From: Microbacterium sp. 8M
Lineage (GTDB): Bacteria > Actinomycetota > Actinomycetes > Actinomycetales > Microbacteriaceae
Reading direction: 5' to 3'
NCBI RefSeq assembly: GCF_902506375.1
Contig: NZ_LR733284.1
Span: forward strand, 3,254,250-3,318,249
DNA: 64,000 bases
Every line of letters begins with the position of its first letter. Within the stretch, counting starts at the first letter, position 1. The notes under the pieces were generated by a model. That model was not told the DNA's origin, ran no database searches, and saw only the letters and a program-made list of their open reading frames with translations. The position numbers and the translations under genes are program-made. Positions 8,697 through 16,791 of the stretch are shown in pieces.

Positions 8697-9863
8697 ATGA
8701 ACGACGAGACCGCGACCCGCACCACCCTCATCCGCACCGCGTCGGAGGCAGGATCCCGGGTGTTCGCCACGATCCTCACGCACAGCCCGATCAGCCGCAT
8801 CGACATCGCGCGGCAGACGGGCCTCTCCCAGGCCGCCGTCACCAAGGCCGTGTCGCCGCTCGTCGCCGCGGGCCTCGTCGACGCGCCGCCGGCATCGCAG
8901 CGCGACGGCAACCCCGGCCGTCCGGCGGCACCGGTCTCGATCGTGCCCGATGCAATGGTGATGCTCGGCATCAAGGTCAACGTGGACGAGATCATCGGCG
9001 TCGCCACCGACCTCGCCACCCGCGTGCTGCACGGCGAGCACCGCCCACTCGCCGCGCACGATCCGCAGGCGGTCGTCGCCGCGATCGCCGAGGTCGTGCG
9101 CACCCTGGAGGAGGCGCTCGGCGAGAAGGCCGCGTCGATCGCAGGCATCGGGGTGTCGGTCTCCGGCGATGTCGACACCGCGACCGGGGTCGTGCGCGAA
9201 TCGGCCATCATGGGCTGGAGCGACGTGGAGCTGGGCGGCGCTCTGCACGAGCGGCTCGGGCGGACGGTGACACTCGAGAACGACGTGCATGCGCTCACCG
9301 TCGGCGAGCACTGGTTCGGCGTGGGGCTGGGCACCGAGTCGTTCGCGATCGTGACGATCGGGCGCGGAATCGGCAGCGGCCTGCACCTCAACGGCCAGGT
9401 GGTGACGGGCGCCTATGGGGTCTCGGGCGAGATCGGGCACCTTCCCCTCGCGGACCCGACGCGCATCTGCCCGTGCGGCCGGCGCGGTTGCGTGGAAGCC
9501 GTCGCCTCCACGCCCGCACTCGAGGCGGCGCTGTCGACGGCGCTGGGGCGGGAGATCGACATCGCCGAGGCCGTCCGGCTGGCGCGGGCCGGGGATCCGG
9601 TGGCCGACGGCGCGTTCCGCGAAGCCGCGACGCTGGTGGGCACCGCCATCGCCACTCTGGTCAACCTCACCGGGCCCGAGCTCGTCATCCTCGGCGGCGA
9701 GGGCGCCGCGGATTTCGCTCCCTACGACGCGGTGATGCGCGACGCGTTCCAGGCCCATGCGTTCGGCGCCGCCGCACGCTGCCGCATCGTCACCCGCCCG
9801 CACACCTTCCAGGACTGGGCGCGCGGCGCCGCCGCCGCCGCGATCCAGTCCCTGGTCCGCTGA
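8697..9863 (+). CDS. ROK family transcriptional regulator
   Basis: 388-residue sugar-responsive repressor. The N-terminus is a winged helix (about 20-62, SRIDIARQTGLSQAAVTKAV) followed by a ROK sugar-binding fold. The fold has the active-site-like END (about 194-196), GRGIGSGL, and the zinc cluster with H248, C258, C260 and C265 (CPCGRRGC). A GTG at 8664 is in frame, but the ATG at 8697 has GGAGAG upstream. It lies inside the GH95-esterase operon and is the best candidate to bind the palindromes at 5201 and 14754. Its ligand is probably a monosaccharide released by the pathway; this is inference. Confidence 0.9.
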   Translation: MNDETATRTTLIRTASEAGSRVFATILTHSPISRIDIARQTGLSQAAVTKAVSPLVAAGLVDAPPASQRDGNPGRPAAPVSIVPDAMVMLGIKVNVDEIIGVATDLATRVLHGEHRPLAAHDPQAVVAAIAEVVRTLEEALGEKAASIAGIGVSVSGDVDTATGVVRESAIMGWSDVELGGALHERLGRTVTLENDVHALTVGEHWFGVGLGTESFAIVTIGRGIGSGLHLNGQVVTGAYGVSGEIGHLPLADPTRICPCGRRGCVEAVASTPALEAALSTALGREIDIAEAVRLARAGDPVADGAFREAATLVGTAIATLVNLTGPELVILGGEGAADFAPYDAVMRDAFQAHAFGAAARCRIVTRPHTFQDWARGAAAAAIQSLVR

Positions 9864-9888
9864 ACGCCCGCACGCCCAGGAGCCCCTC

Positions 9889-10977
9889 GTGACCCGTATC
9901 GTCGCCGCGCGTGCCGCGTTGATCGACATCCCCGTCGAGACCCTCCGCACCGATGCCGTGCAGTCCTTCCTGAAGCAGGAGACGGTCGTCGTCGACCTCG
10001 ACACCGATGACGGCGCCTCGGGACGCGGCTACTCCTACACGATCGGCACCGGCGGCCGCGCCGTGCTGTCGATGCTGCGCGATCACCTGCTCCCCGCCGT
10101 CATCGGCCAGGACGTGCGCCGGCCCGAGGCGGTGTGGCGACACGCGTTCTCGCAGACGCGCGCGACGACGACGGGCGCGATCACCTCCTTGGCGCTCGCC
10201 GCCCTCGACACCGCGGTGTGGGATGCCCGCTGCCGGGCCGACGGGGAACCGCTGTGGCGCGCGGCGGGCGGCGCGAATCCTGACGTCCCGCTGTACGACA
10301 CCGAGGGCGGCTGGCTGCACATCGACACCGACACCCTCGTGGCGAACACGGTCGCCGCGCGCGACGACGGATGGCGGGGCTCGAAGCTCAAGGTCGGGTC
10401 CCCCGACCCGGCGCGGGACGTCGAGCGTCTCACCGCCGTCCGCGAGGCCGTGGGCCCCGGCTACCGACTCATGGTGGACGCGAATCAGGGCCAGACCTTG
10501 GCCGACGCCCGCGCCCTCGCGCGCGCCCTCGAACCGGCCGGCATCGCGTGGTTCGAAGAGCCGCTTCCCGCCGACGACGTGTCGGCGCACGCTCGGCTCG
10601 TCGCGTCGACGTCGATTCCGGTCGCGGTCGGCGAGTCGCTGTACTCGGTTGCCCAGTTCAAGGAGTATCTGGCCCGGGACGCGGCGACGATCGTGCAGCC
10701 GGACGTCGCGCGGGTGGGCGGGATCACCCCCTGGCTCAAGATCGCCCACCTCGCCGAGGCGTTCAATGTACCCGTCTGTCCGCATTTCCTCATGGAGCTG
10801 CACCTCAGCCTCGTTGCGGCGGTGCCGAACGGCCGCATCGTGGAGTACATCCCGCAGCTGCGCGCCGTGACCACCGCCGACATCGCGGTGGTCGACGGCC
10901 GGGCCACAGCCCCCGAGACGCCGGGCATCGGGATCTCGTGGGACGACGACGCCCTGGACGACCTGCGCGTGCTCTGA
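9889..10977 (+). CDS. Mandelate racemase / muconate lactonizing enzyme family protein (probable acid-sugar dehydratase)
   Basis: 362-residue enolase-superfamily enzyme. Metal ligands D197 (VDAN), E223 (WFEEPL) and E249 (VGESLY) are in place, as are the KxK base pair (K166, K168) and H299 (CPHF). This is the arrangement of MR-type dehydratases such as fuconate, galactarate or rhamnonate dehydratase. The start is a GTG at 9889 with AGGAG 7 nt upstream; a longer open frame to 9757 overlaps the ROK gene and is rejected. As last gene of the operon it would dehydrate a sugar acid derived from fucose or galactose; substrate not determinable here. Confidence 0.85.
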   Translation: MTRIVAARAALIDIPVETLRTDAVQSFLKQETVVVDLDTDDGASGRGYSYTIGTGGRAVLSMLRDHLLPAVIGQDVRRPEAVWRHAFSQTRATTTGAITSLALAALDTAVWDARCRADGEPLWRAAGGANPDVPLYDTEGGWLHIDTDTLVANTVAARDDGWRGSKLKVGSPDPARDVERLTAVREAVGPGYRLMVDANQGQTLADARALARALEPAGIAWFEEPLPADDVSAHARLVASTSIPVAVGESLYSVAQFKEYLARDAATIVQPDVARVGGITPWLKIAHLAEAFNVPVCPHFLMELHLSLVAAVPNGRIVEYIPQLRAVTTADIAVVDGRATAPETPGIGISWDDDALDDLRVL

Positions 10978-11014
10978 ACAGCGCGGAAAGCGCCGCCCAC
11001 GATCGACGAGAAGA

Positions 11015-11055
11015 CCGGAGGGGCCGGGTGGAGAGTCTCCACCCGGCCCTTCCGG
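11015..11055. terminator. Bidirectional terminator between dehydratase gene and sugar SBP gene
   Basis: A perfect 14-bp arm pair (11021-11034 and 11036-11049) is extended by CCGGA/TTCCGG pairing to about 20 bp. It lies between convergent genes, so it serves both. Confidence 0.75.
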
Positions 11056-11071
11056 CAGCCGCCCGCGGCGA

Positions 11072-12718
11072 TCACTTGATCGCGTCGTAGGCCTTCTGCT
11101 CCATCTTCAGGTAGTCGGAGAGGCCGAGCCCGTCGATGTCCTTCTTGTACGCCGCCCACGCCGCATCGTCATTGATGTCGCGCTGGCCCGAGATGAACTC
11201 GGCCTCGGCCTGCGTGACGTACGTCGCGATGTTGGTCTGCAGGTCGGCGAGCTGGGAGGCCGTGGAGAGGTCGGGCCAGAGCTTCTCCGACGGGAAAAGC
11301 ACGTCCTTCGAGGGGAAGTGCGGCGAGTACTCCGCGGTCGCGTTCCAGAGCCGGCGCTCGTAGCCCGCGGGGGTGTAGACGTCCTCCGGGACGACCTGCG
11401 CGTTGCGGAACTCGAGGGAGTCCCAGTACTGCCCGAGCGAGCGCCACGCCGAGTTCGACGTCTCGTCGTACGGCAGCGGCTTGAAGGTCGGCTTCATCTT
11501 CGGGTCGAGCGCGACGTCGCCCGCCGCGGCGGGGACCCACGCCTTCCCTTCGATGCCCATCGCGGCGCGCTTGGTGCCCTCGTCGGTCACGATGTAGTCG
11601 AGCATCTTGATCGCCTTGATCCTCTCGTCCTCGGTCGACTTGTTCGTGAGGGCGAACATCCCCAGCGGGCTGACCGGCGAACGGTAGGTCGCGAGCTGGG
11701 TGCCATCGGGCCCCGTGAGCGGCGCGACGGCGTCGTAGTTCTTGTCGCGGCCGTCGGGCGAGTCTGCGGTCACGAACACGTAGGGATGCAGGGTGACGGC
11801 GGAACCGAGGATCTCGGCACCGGCGTTGTCGCCGATCGCCTTGAGCGCGTCGCCGTTCTGGGTGAACGCCGCCTTGTCCAGCAGCCCTTCCTTCGCCAGC
11901 GACGCCATGAACGCGAGCCCCTCGCGCCACTTGTCGGTCGTCGCCGCCAGCTTCACCTTGCCGTGGTCCATGACCATCGGTGCGGGGGTGTTGGGGCTGC
12001 TGTAGGGCGCGTAGGTGAACGCGTTCATGAAGTAGTTGATGATCGGCTCGGACACGGATCCGCTGAGCGGGATCTCGTCCTGCTTGCCGTTGCCGTTGGG
12101 GTCGTCGTTCTTGAAGGCCCGGAGCACCGTCACCAGCTCGTCGGTCGTCGTGGGCTGCTTCAGCCCCAGCTTCTTCAGCCAGGCGGAGTTCATCCACAGT
12201 TTGGACGGCGCGCTGCAGTGCGTGCACTCGCTCCATTGCGTGATCGCGTAGATGTGCCCGTCGGGGGCCACGACCGACTGCTTCCAGTCCGGCTTCTCCT
12301 CGAACCGCTTCTTCAGATGCGGCGCGTACTTGTCGATGAGGTCCTCGAGCGGCAGCAGCACACCCTGCTGACCGTACTTGATGATCTCGCCGCGGGAGAA
12401 CGCGTCCACCCATGGCACGAGGAAGTACGCGTCCGGGTAGTCGCCGCTCGCGAGGGAGACCTGGCGCTTCTCGCCGGCGACGCTGCCGTCGTAGGTCGTC
12501 GTCTGCCAGTCGAACTTCAGATCGAACTTCTTCGCCATCTCCTTGGTGAAGGCGTTGTCGTTGAGCGACCCGTTGTCGCCCTGCGGACCGAAGGCGACGA
12601 ACTTGCCGTTGCCGACGCTGCCGCCGCCGCTGCTCGACGGCGAGCAGGCCGCGATCGAGAGGCTCACCGCTGCGACGGCGGCGAGCGCGGCGGCGCCGCG
12701 GATGATGCTGTGTTTCAT
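11072..12718 (-). CDS. Lpl-type sugar ABC transporter substrate-binding lipoprotein
   Basis: 548-residue extracellular binding lipoprotein: a hydrophobic signal ends in a lipobox (SIAAC, about residues 21-25), then a Gly/Ser linker. Size and sequence (FGPQGDNGSLNDNAFTKEM, SGDYPDAYFLVPW, QWSECTHCSAPSKLWMN) resemble the large LplA-like binding proteins that feed carbohydrate importers. It lies 63 bp downstream of its two permeases. No ATPase is encoded here, so the system probably uses a shared MsiK-type ATPase elsewhere. The ligand is likely an oligosaccharide from the adjoining glycan locus. Confidence 0.88.
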   Translation of the reverse strand: MKHSIIRGAAALAAVAAVSLSIAACSPSSSGGGSVGNGKFVAFGPQGDNGSLNDNAFTKEMAKKFDLKFDWQTTTYDGSVAGEKRQVSLASGDYPDAYFLVPWVDAFSRGEIIKYGQQGVLLPLEDLIDKYAPHLKKRFEEKPDWKQSVVAPDGHIYAITQWSECTHCSAPSKLWMNSAWLKKLGLKQPTTTDELVTVLRAFKNDDPNGNGKQDEIPLSGSVSEPIINYFMNAFTYAPYSSPNTPAPMVMDHGKVKLAATTDKWREGLAFMASLAKEGLLDKAAFTQNGDALKAIGDNAGAEILGSAVTLHPYVFVTADSPDGRDKNYDAVAPLTGPDGTQLATYRSPVSPLGMFALTNKSTEDERIKAIKMLDYIVTDEGTKRAAMGIEGKAWVPAAAGDVALDPKMKPTFKPLPYDETSNSAWRSLGQYWDSLEFRNAQVVPEDVYTPAGYERRLWNATAEYSPHFPSKDVLFPSEKLWPDLSTASQLADLQTNIATYVTQAEAEFISGQRDINDDAAWAAYKKDIDGLGLSDYLKMEQKAYDAIK

Positions 12719-12781
12719 GGCCGGATTCTCCTTTGACCGGATCGGGCTTTCGGGTGGTGGTGGGTTCTGGGGAGCATCGGT

Positions 12782-13756
12782 TCAGCCCTTCACGGCGCCG
12801 ACCATGATGCCCTTGCTGAAGTACTTCGAGACGAACGGGTAGGCGATGAGCATCGGCACCGTCGCGATCACGACCGTCGAGTATTTGAGCAGGTCCGCGA
12901 GCTCACGACGCTGCAGCTGCGCGGCGACGTCGCCGCCGCTGCCGCTCTGCGGCACGATCAGCAGTCCGCGGAGCACGAGCTGCAACGGCTGCAGGTCGGC
13001 GCTGCGCAGGTAGAGCAGCGCGTCGAAGTAGGAGTTCCACTGCATGATCGCGTACATCAGGGCGATCACCGCGAGAAGCGGCTTTGCGAGCGGGAGCACG
13101 ACCGTCCACAGGATCCGCAGCTCACCGGCTCCGTCGAGCTGTGCCGCTTCGTACAGCTCCTCGGGAATGGAGCTGCGGAAGAACACCATCGCGATGATGA
13201 CCTGCCACACGCCGATCGCGTTCGGCAGCAGCATCGACCATCGGGTGTCCAGCAGCCCCAGGGACTGCACGACCAGGTACATCGGGATGAGACCGCCGCT
13301 GAAGAGCATCGTGAACACCACGAAGCCCGTGAGCGCCTTGGTGCCGTACAAGCGTCCCCGCGACAGCGGGTAGGCGATCGCGACCGTGCCCGCGACGCTG
13401 ATCACGGTGCCGGCGACCGTGTAGAAGATCGAGTTCGCGAAGCCGCGCAGGATCGCAGGGTTGCCGAGGGCGACCTCGTAACCGCGCAGGGTGAAGTCGA
13501 CGGGCCAGAACAGCACCCGCCCGGAGGAGACCGCCTGCGGGCTGGAGAACGAGCTGGCGAGCACGTTGAGCAGGGGGAGCAGCACGACCAGCAGGAAGAC
13601 CGTGAGCAGGACGTAGGCCGAGATCACGAAGATGCGATCCGCCCTGGTCTCCTTGACCTTGACGCCCCGGGCAGCCGACCTCGAACGCCGGCGCCCGGCG
13701 GGAGAGGTCGTGAGCAGTTCGGTGGGGGTCAGCGCTTCGCTGTCGATCAGAGCCAT
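12782..13756 (-). CDS. Carbohydrate ABC transporter permease (LplC/MalG type)
   Basis: 324-residue inner-membrane permease with six predicted helices after a basic cytoplasmic N-terminus. The EAA loop is visible as EELYEAAQLDGAGELRILW, followed by PLAKPLLAVI. Its start overlaps the stop of the upstream permease (TGATG), so translation is coupled. The open frame extends upstream out of phase with the neighbour; the ATG at 13756 is the sensible start. It pairs with the LplB-like permease to form the channel. Confidence 0.92.
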   Translation of the reverse strand: MALIDSEALTPTELLTTSPAGRRRSRSAARGVKVKETRADRIFVISAYVLLTVFLLVVLLPLLNVLASSFSSPQAVSSGRVLFWPVDFTLRGYEVALGNPAILRGFANSIFYTVAGTVISVAGTVAIAYPLSRGRLYGTKALTGFVVFTMLFSGGLIPMYLVVQSLGLLDTRWSMLLPNAIGVWQVIIAMVFFRSSIPEELYEAAQLDGAGELRILWTVVLPLAKPLLAVIALMYAIMQWNSYFDALLYLRSADLQPLQLVLRGLLIVPQSGSGGDVAAQLQRRELADLLKYSTVVIATVPMLIAYPFVSKYFSKGIMVGAVKG

Positions 13757-14730
13757 CACCAGAGTCCGTTTCCCGAGATGCGCTTGGACACCTTGTTGAC
13801 CACGAGGAGCAGGATCAGTCCGATCACCGCATTGAAGAGCCCGATCGTCGCGCCGAGGCTGAAGTTGGCGTTGAGGATGCCGGTCTTGTACACGTACGTC
13901 GGGATGATCTCGGACGTCGACAGGTTGAGCGGGTTCTGCAGCAGGAACGCCTTCTCGAAGCCGATCGCCATGATGTTGCCGACGCCGAGGATCAGGATGA
14001 TGGACGCCGTCGGCATGATCGACGGAATGTCCACGTTCCAGATCTTCTGGAGGCGGCTGGCACCGTCGATCTTCGCGGCCTCGTAGAGCGAGACGTCCAC
14101 CGCCGACAGCGCGGCAAGGTAGATGACCGCGCTGTACCCCGTCGTGGTCCACAGATCCGTGGCGACGTAGATGTGACGGAAGAAGTCGGCGCTGGCGAGG
14201 AGGTCGACCTGGCCGGCGCCGAAGAAGCTGAGCGTGCGGCCGAGCAGCCCCACCCGCGGCGACAGCAGCAGGATGGTCATGGAGACGATCACGACGGTGG
14301 AGATGAAGTACGGCGCGTACGTGACGAGCTGCACCGTGCGCTTGAAGAAGCGGAGCCGTACCTCATTGAGCGCCAGCGCCAGGATGATCGGCAGCGGGAA
14401 GCTCGCGAGGAGCGTGTATCCGGCCAGCACCAGCGTGTTCACGAGCAGCTTGGGGAAGACGGGGTTGCGGAACAGGTTCGCGAAGTTGTCGAATCCGACC
14501 CAGGGGCTGCCCCACACGCCCTGCACCGGGCTGTAGTTCTTGAATGCGATCACGGCGTTCACCATGGGCACGTAGCGGAAGACGATGAACCAGACGACGG
14601 GCAGCAGCAGAAGCAGGTAGAGCTGCCAGTAGCGGCGGAGACTGCGCGCGAACCGGGCGCGGTGCGACGTCTTTCGCGGCGGCGCTTTCACCGCCTCCAG
14701 GGATGCGTCCTGCTCGGCACTGAGCGTCAT
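13756..14730 (-). CDS. Carbohydrate ABC transporter permease (LplB type)
   Basis: 324-residue permease, first gene of the importer operon. Six membrane helices are apparent (YLLLLLPVVWFIVF onwards), with the EAA loop VSLYEAAKIDGASRLQKIW and the characteristic QNPLNLSTSEIIPTYVYKTG region of LplB proteins. The ATG at 14730 is preceded by GGAGGA at good spacing. Upstream is a palindrome next to an AT-rich promoter, suggesting sugar-dependent repression. Confidence 0.92.
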   Translation of the reverse strand: MTLSAEQDASLEAVKAPPRKTSHRARFARSLRRYWQLYLLLLLPVVWFIVFRYVPMVNAVIAFKNYSPVQGVWGSPWVGFDNFANLFRNPVFPKLLVNTLVLAGYTLLASFPLPIILALALNEVRLRFFKRTVQLVTYAPYFISTVVIVSMTILLLSPRVGLLGRTLSFFGAGQVDLLASADFFRHIYVATDLWTTTGYSAVIYLAALSAVDVSLYEAAKIDGASRLQKIWNVDIPSIMPTASIILILGVGNIMAIGFEKAFLLQNPLNLSTSEIIPTYVYKTGILNANFSLGATIGLFNAVIGLILLLVVNKVSKRISGNGLW

Positions 14731-15082
14731 CTGAGTCCTCCAGGGGATTTACTTTACGTCGTAATATTATGTCTCCGGAGTCGTTTCCGCTAGTGATTCA
14801 TCCGATGTATCTCGGTGCGGGCCCTCCCGAGCAGCAAGAGGCCCTGGTGACGCGAGGGATCGACATCCGAAGACGGCGCCTATGCGGCCCCGCCCCCTGA
14901 GACGGCGTGCGGCAGCCCGTCGGATCCGATCACGTCCGCCTCGGCGGCCACGCGCACCACGGCCGTCGAGGAGGCGTCGGGCGCTTGGCCGTCGCCCATG
15001 ATCAGCGGTCTCCGCCCGCTCCGGACGGGACCGGCGGTCGTTCGCGGAGGACTGGCGGTGAGACGTCCGCCGGATCCGCGGC
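14731..15082. other. Intergenic region upstream of the sugar importer
   Basis: This 350-bp stretch contains the promoter/operator of the importer near 14754-14775. The remainder shows only a 39-codon minus-strand open frame (14880-14999) without a convincing ribosome site or recognisable product. Confidence 0.5.
14754..14764. promoter_or_regulatory. Palindromic operator upstream of sugar importer
   Basis: TTACG-T-CGTAA is a perfect dyad just downstream (minus-strand sense) of an AT-rich TAATAT -10-like box and 24 bp before the permease ATG. Placement fits repression. It differs from the 5201 operator, so it may be read by another regulator. Confidence 0.5.
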
Positions 15083-15340
15083 TCAGCGCGCCGGGATCTC
15101 GATCGCGCCCGTGCCGGTGAAGTTCACGAAGGTGCGGTCGTCGCCCTCGACGACGGTGAGCAGCACCTGACCGCAGGCAGCGCACCGGGCGACGGTGCCG
15201 GCGGCGCTGCGGAACACGATCGTCGTGGCGAGCTCGCCGACAGTGCCGCACCCGTTGCACCGCGCCCGCGCGCCGGTCGCGTCGAAGGACAGTAGGTCGG
15301 CCAGAGCTCCCGCCAGCAGATTCCCGTCGAAGTGCTGCAT
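15083..15340 (-). CDS. DUF6510 family protein (small zinc-ribbon-like protein)
   Basis: 85 residues with two CxxC pairs (CNGC near 35-38 and CAAC near 57-60), so a zinc-ribbon fold is likely. The start ATG at 15340 overlaps the stop of the flavin oxidoreductase gene (TGATG), and the trio with that enzyme and the molybdopterin oxidoreductase recurs in actinobacteria. The function is unknown; it may help assemble or deliver electrons to the oxidoreductase. A longer frame to 15439 overlaps the neighbour and is rejected. Confidence 0.75.
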   Translation of the reverse strand: MQHFDGNLLAGALADLLSFDATGARARCNGCGTVGELATTIVFRSAAGTVARCAACGQVLLTVVEGDDRTFVNFTGTGAIEIPAR

Positions 15341-16104
15341 CAGGTTCCTCCATAGCGCTCGGTGCGGATCGCCCGCGGATCGTGCCCCAGGTCGACGAGC
15401 CACGCCGCGACCTGTTCGACGAAGGCCGTGGCCCCGCACACGTACACGAGGGGCTCGACCTCGGGGCCGAACGCCGCCGCGGCCAGGCGCTCGCGGGTGA
15501 GACGTCCGACCGGCACGTCGTCGCCCGCGGGCGCGCGCCGCGTGAAGACGAAGTCGGCCACGAACGGCGCGGACGCCTCCGCCGCCGCTGCGAGCTCCTC
15601 CGCGAAGAACACGTCGTCGGGCGTGCGCACCGAGTACAGCAGGCGGAACGGCGTCGCATCAGCCGCGTCGAGGTGCGCCTGCGCGATGGCGTAGAGCGGG
15701 ACGACGCCCGATCCGCCGGCGATGAGCTGGACCGGGCGCCCGGCCGTGCCGTCGGTCGGGGCGCGCCAGACGAAGTAAGCGCCGAGCGGTCCGTGCACCT
15801 CCAGCCGGTCCCCCGCCCGCAGCTCGTCGATGAGGAACGGCGACACCTCGCCGCCCGGAACCCGCGCGACCGCGAGCACGACCTGCGTTCCGTCACCCGA
15901 GGACGCGATCGAGTACGACCGCGTCGCCGTGTACCCGTCGGGCGCGGTGAGCCGCACATCGAGGTGCTGACCCGGGAGGTTCCCCGGCCATCCCGCCACG
16001 TCGAGCCGGATGCGCGCGGCGGTCGGCGTCTCGCGGCGGACCTCGACGACGTCGGCCACGTGCCAGGCCGTGCGCGGCAGGATGCGCTCCGTCGCCACGC
16101 TCAC
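15340..16104 (-). CDS. FAD/NAD(P)-binding ferredoxin-reductase-like oxidoreductase
   Basis: 254-residue single-component reductase: FAD domain with RSYSIASS (about 60-67), then an NAD(P) domain with GGSGVVPLYAI and a C-terminal VYVCGATAFVEQV. The start is a GTG at 16104 that overlaps the upstream stop by four bases (GTGA), with GGAGG upstream; an in-frame extension to 16206 is rejected. No 2Fe-2S ligand cysteines are visible. It would pass electrons to or from the adjacent molybdopterin enzyme. Confidence 0.85.
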   Translation of the reverse strand: MSVATERILPRTAWHVADVVEVRRETPTAARIRLDVAGWPGNLPGQHLDVRLTAPDGYTATRSYSIASSGDGTQVVLAVARVPGGEVSPFLIDELRAGDRLEVHGPLGAYFVWRAPTDGTAGRPVQLIAGGSGVVPLYAIAQAHLDAADATPFRLLYSVRTPDDVFFAEELAAAAEASAPFVADFVFTRRAPAGDDVPVGRLTRERLAAAAFGPEVEPLVYVCGATAFVEQVAAWLVDLGHDPRAIRTERYGGT

Positions 16105-16691
16105 CAGTAGCGCTCCTCCTTCCACGGATCCCCGTGGAGGTGGTATCCGTTCTGCTCCCAGAATCCGGGCTCGTCGGCGGGCAGCAGCTCCAGTCCGCGG
16201 ATCCACTTCGCGCTCTTCCAGAAGTACAGGTGCGGCACGAGCAGGCGGGCGGGTCCGCCGTGCTCGGGATCGAGGGGTTCCCCCTCGAACTCGAACGCGA
16301 TCCAGGCCTTGCCGCCGCGGAGGTCCTCGAGCGGCACGTTCGTCGTGTAGCCACCGTAGCTGTGCGCCATCGCGTACTCGTCCGAGGTGTCGACGTCGGC
16401 GAGCAGCGTGTCGATCGAGACGCCCCGCCAGTGCGTGCCGAGCTTGGACCAGTGCGTGACGCAGTGGATGTCGACGACGACGTCCTCGATGTCGAGCCGC
16501 TGGAACTCGTCCCAGGTCCAGCGCCGCTCCCCCGCCGCGCTGCGGATCGTGAACTCCCAGTCGTCCGTGGCGATCTGCGGCGTCGGACCCGCGGAGAGCA
16601 CCGGGAAGTCGTGCACCAGGGTCTGCCCCGGTGGCAGTCGATCGTCCGGATCACGGCGGCGACCGGTGAACCCTCGGGTGATGAACGACAT
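16101..16691 (-). CDS. Sulfite-oxidase-like molybdopterin oxidoreductase
   Basis: 196-residue soluble protein of the oxidoreductase molybdopterin-binding fold (YedY/sulfite oxidase superfamily). The Mo-ligand cysteine is in DIHCVTHWSKLG and WRGVSIDTLL is a family hallmark. It has no signal peptide, unlike MsrP/YedY, so it acts in the cytoplasm. The ATG at 16691 has GAGAGGGG upstream. It heads the operon with the flavin reductase and DUF6510 protein. The substrate is unknown. Confidence 0.88.
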   Translation of the reverse strand: MSFITRGFTGRRRDPDDRLPPGQTLVHDFPVLSAGPTPQIATDDWEFTIRSAAGERRWTWDEFQRLDIEDVVVDIHCVTHWSKLGTHWRGVSIDTLLADVDTSDEYAMAHSYGGYTTNVPLEDLRGGKAWIAFEFEGEPLDPEHGGPARLLVPHLYFWKSAKWIRGLELLPADEPGFWEQNGYHLHGDPWKEERYW

Positions 16692-16791
16692 CGCGAGCCC
16701 CTCTCCAGGCACGGCGCCTCCGGCGCGGACAGGCCCAGCCTGTCACCCGCGCGCGGCCGGCGCCAGTGCACCGCCGGTCCAGAATGGTCCC

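Noticed and set aside
14880..14999. 39-codon minus-strand open frame ending near the importer promoter
   Set aside because: Ribosome site is weak and badly spaced, no family is recognisable, and its length is expected by chance.
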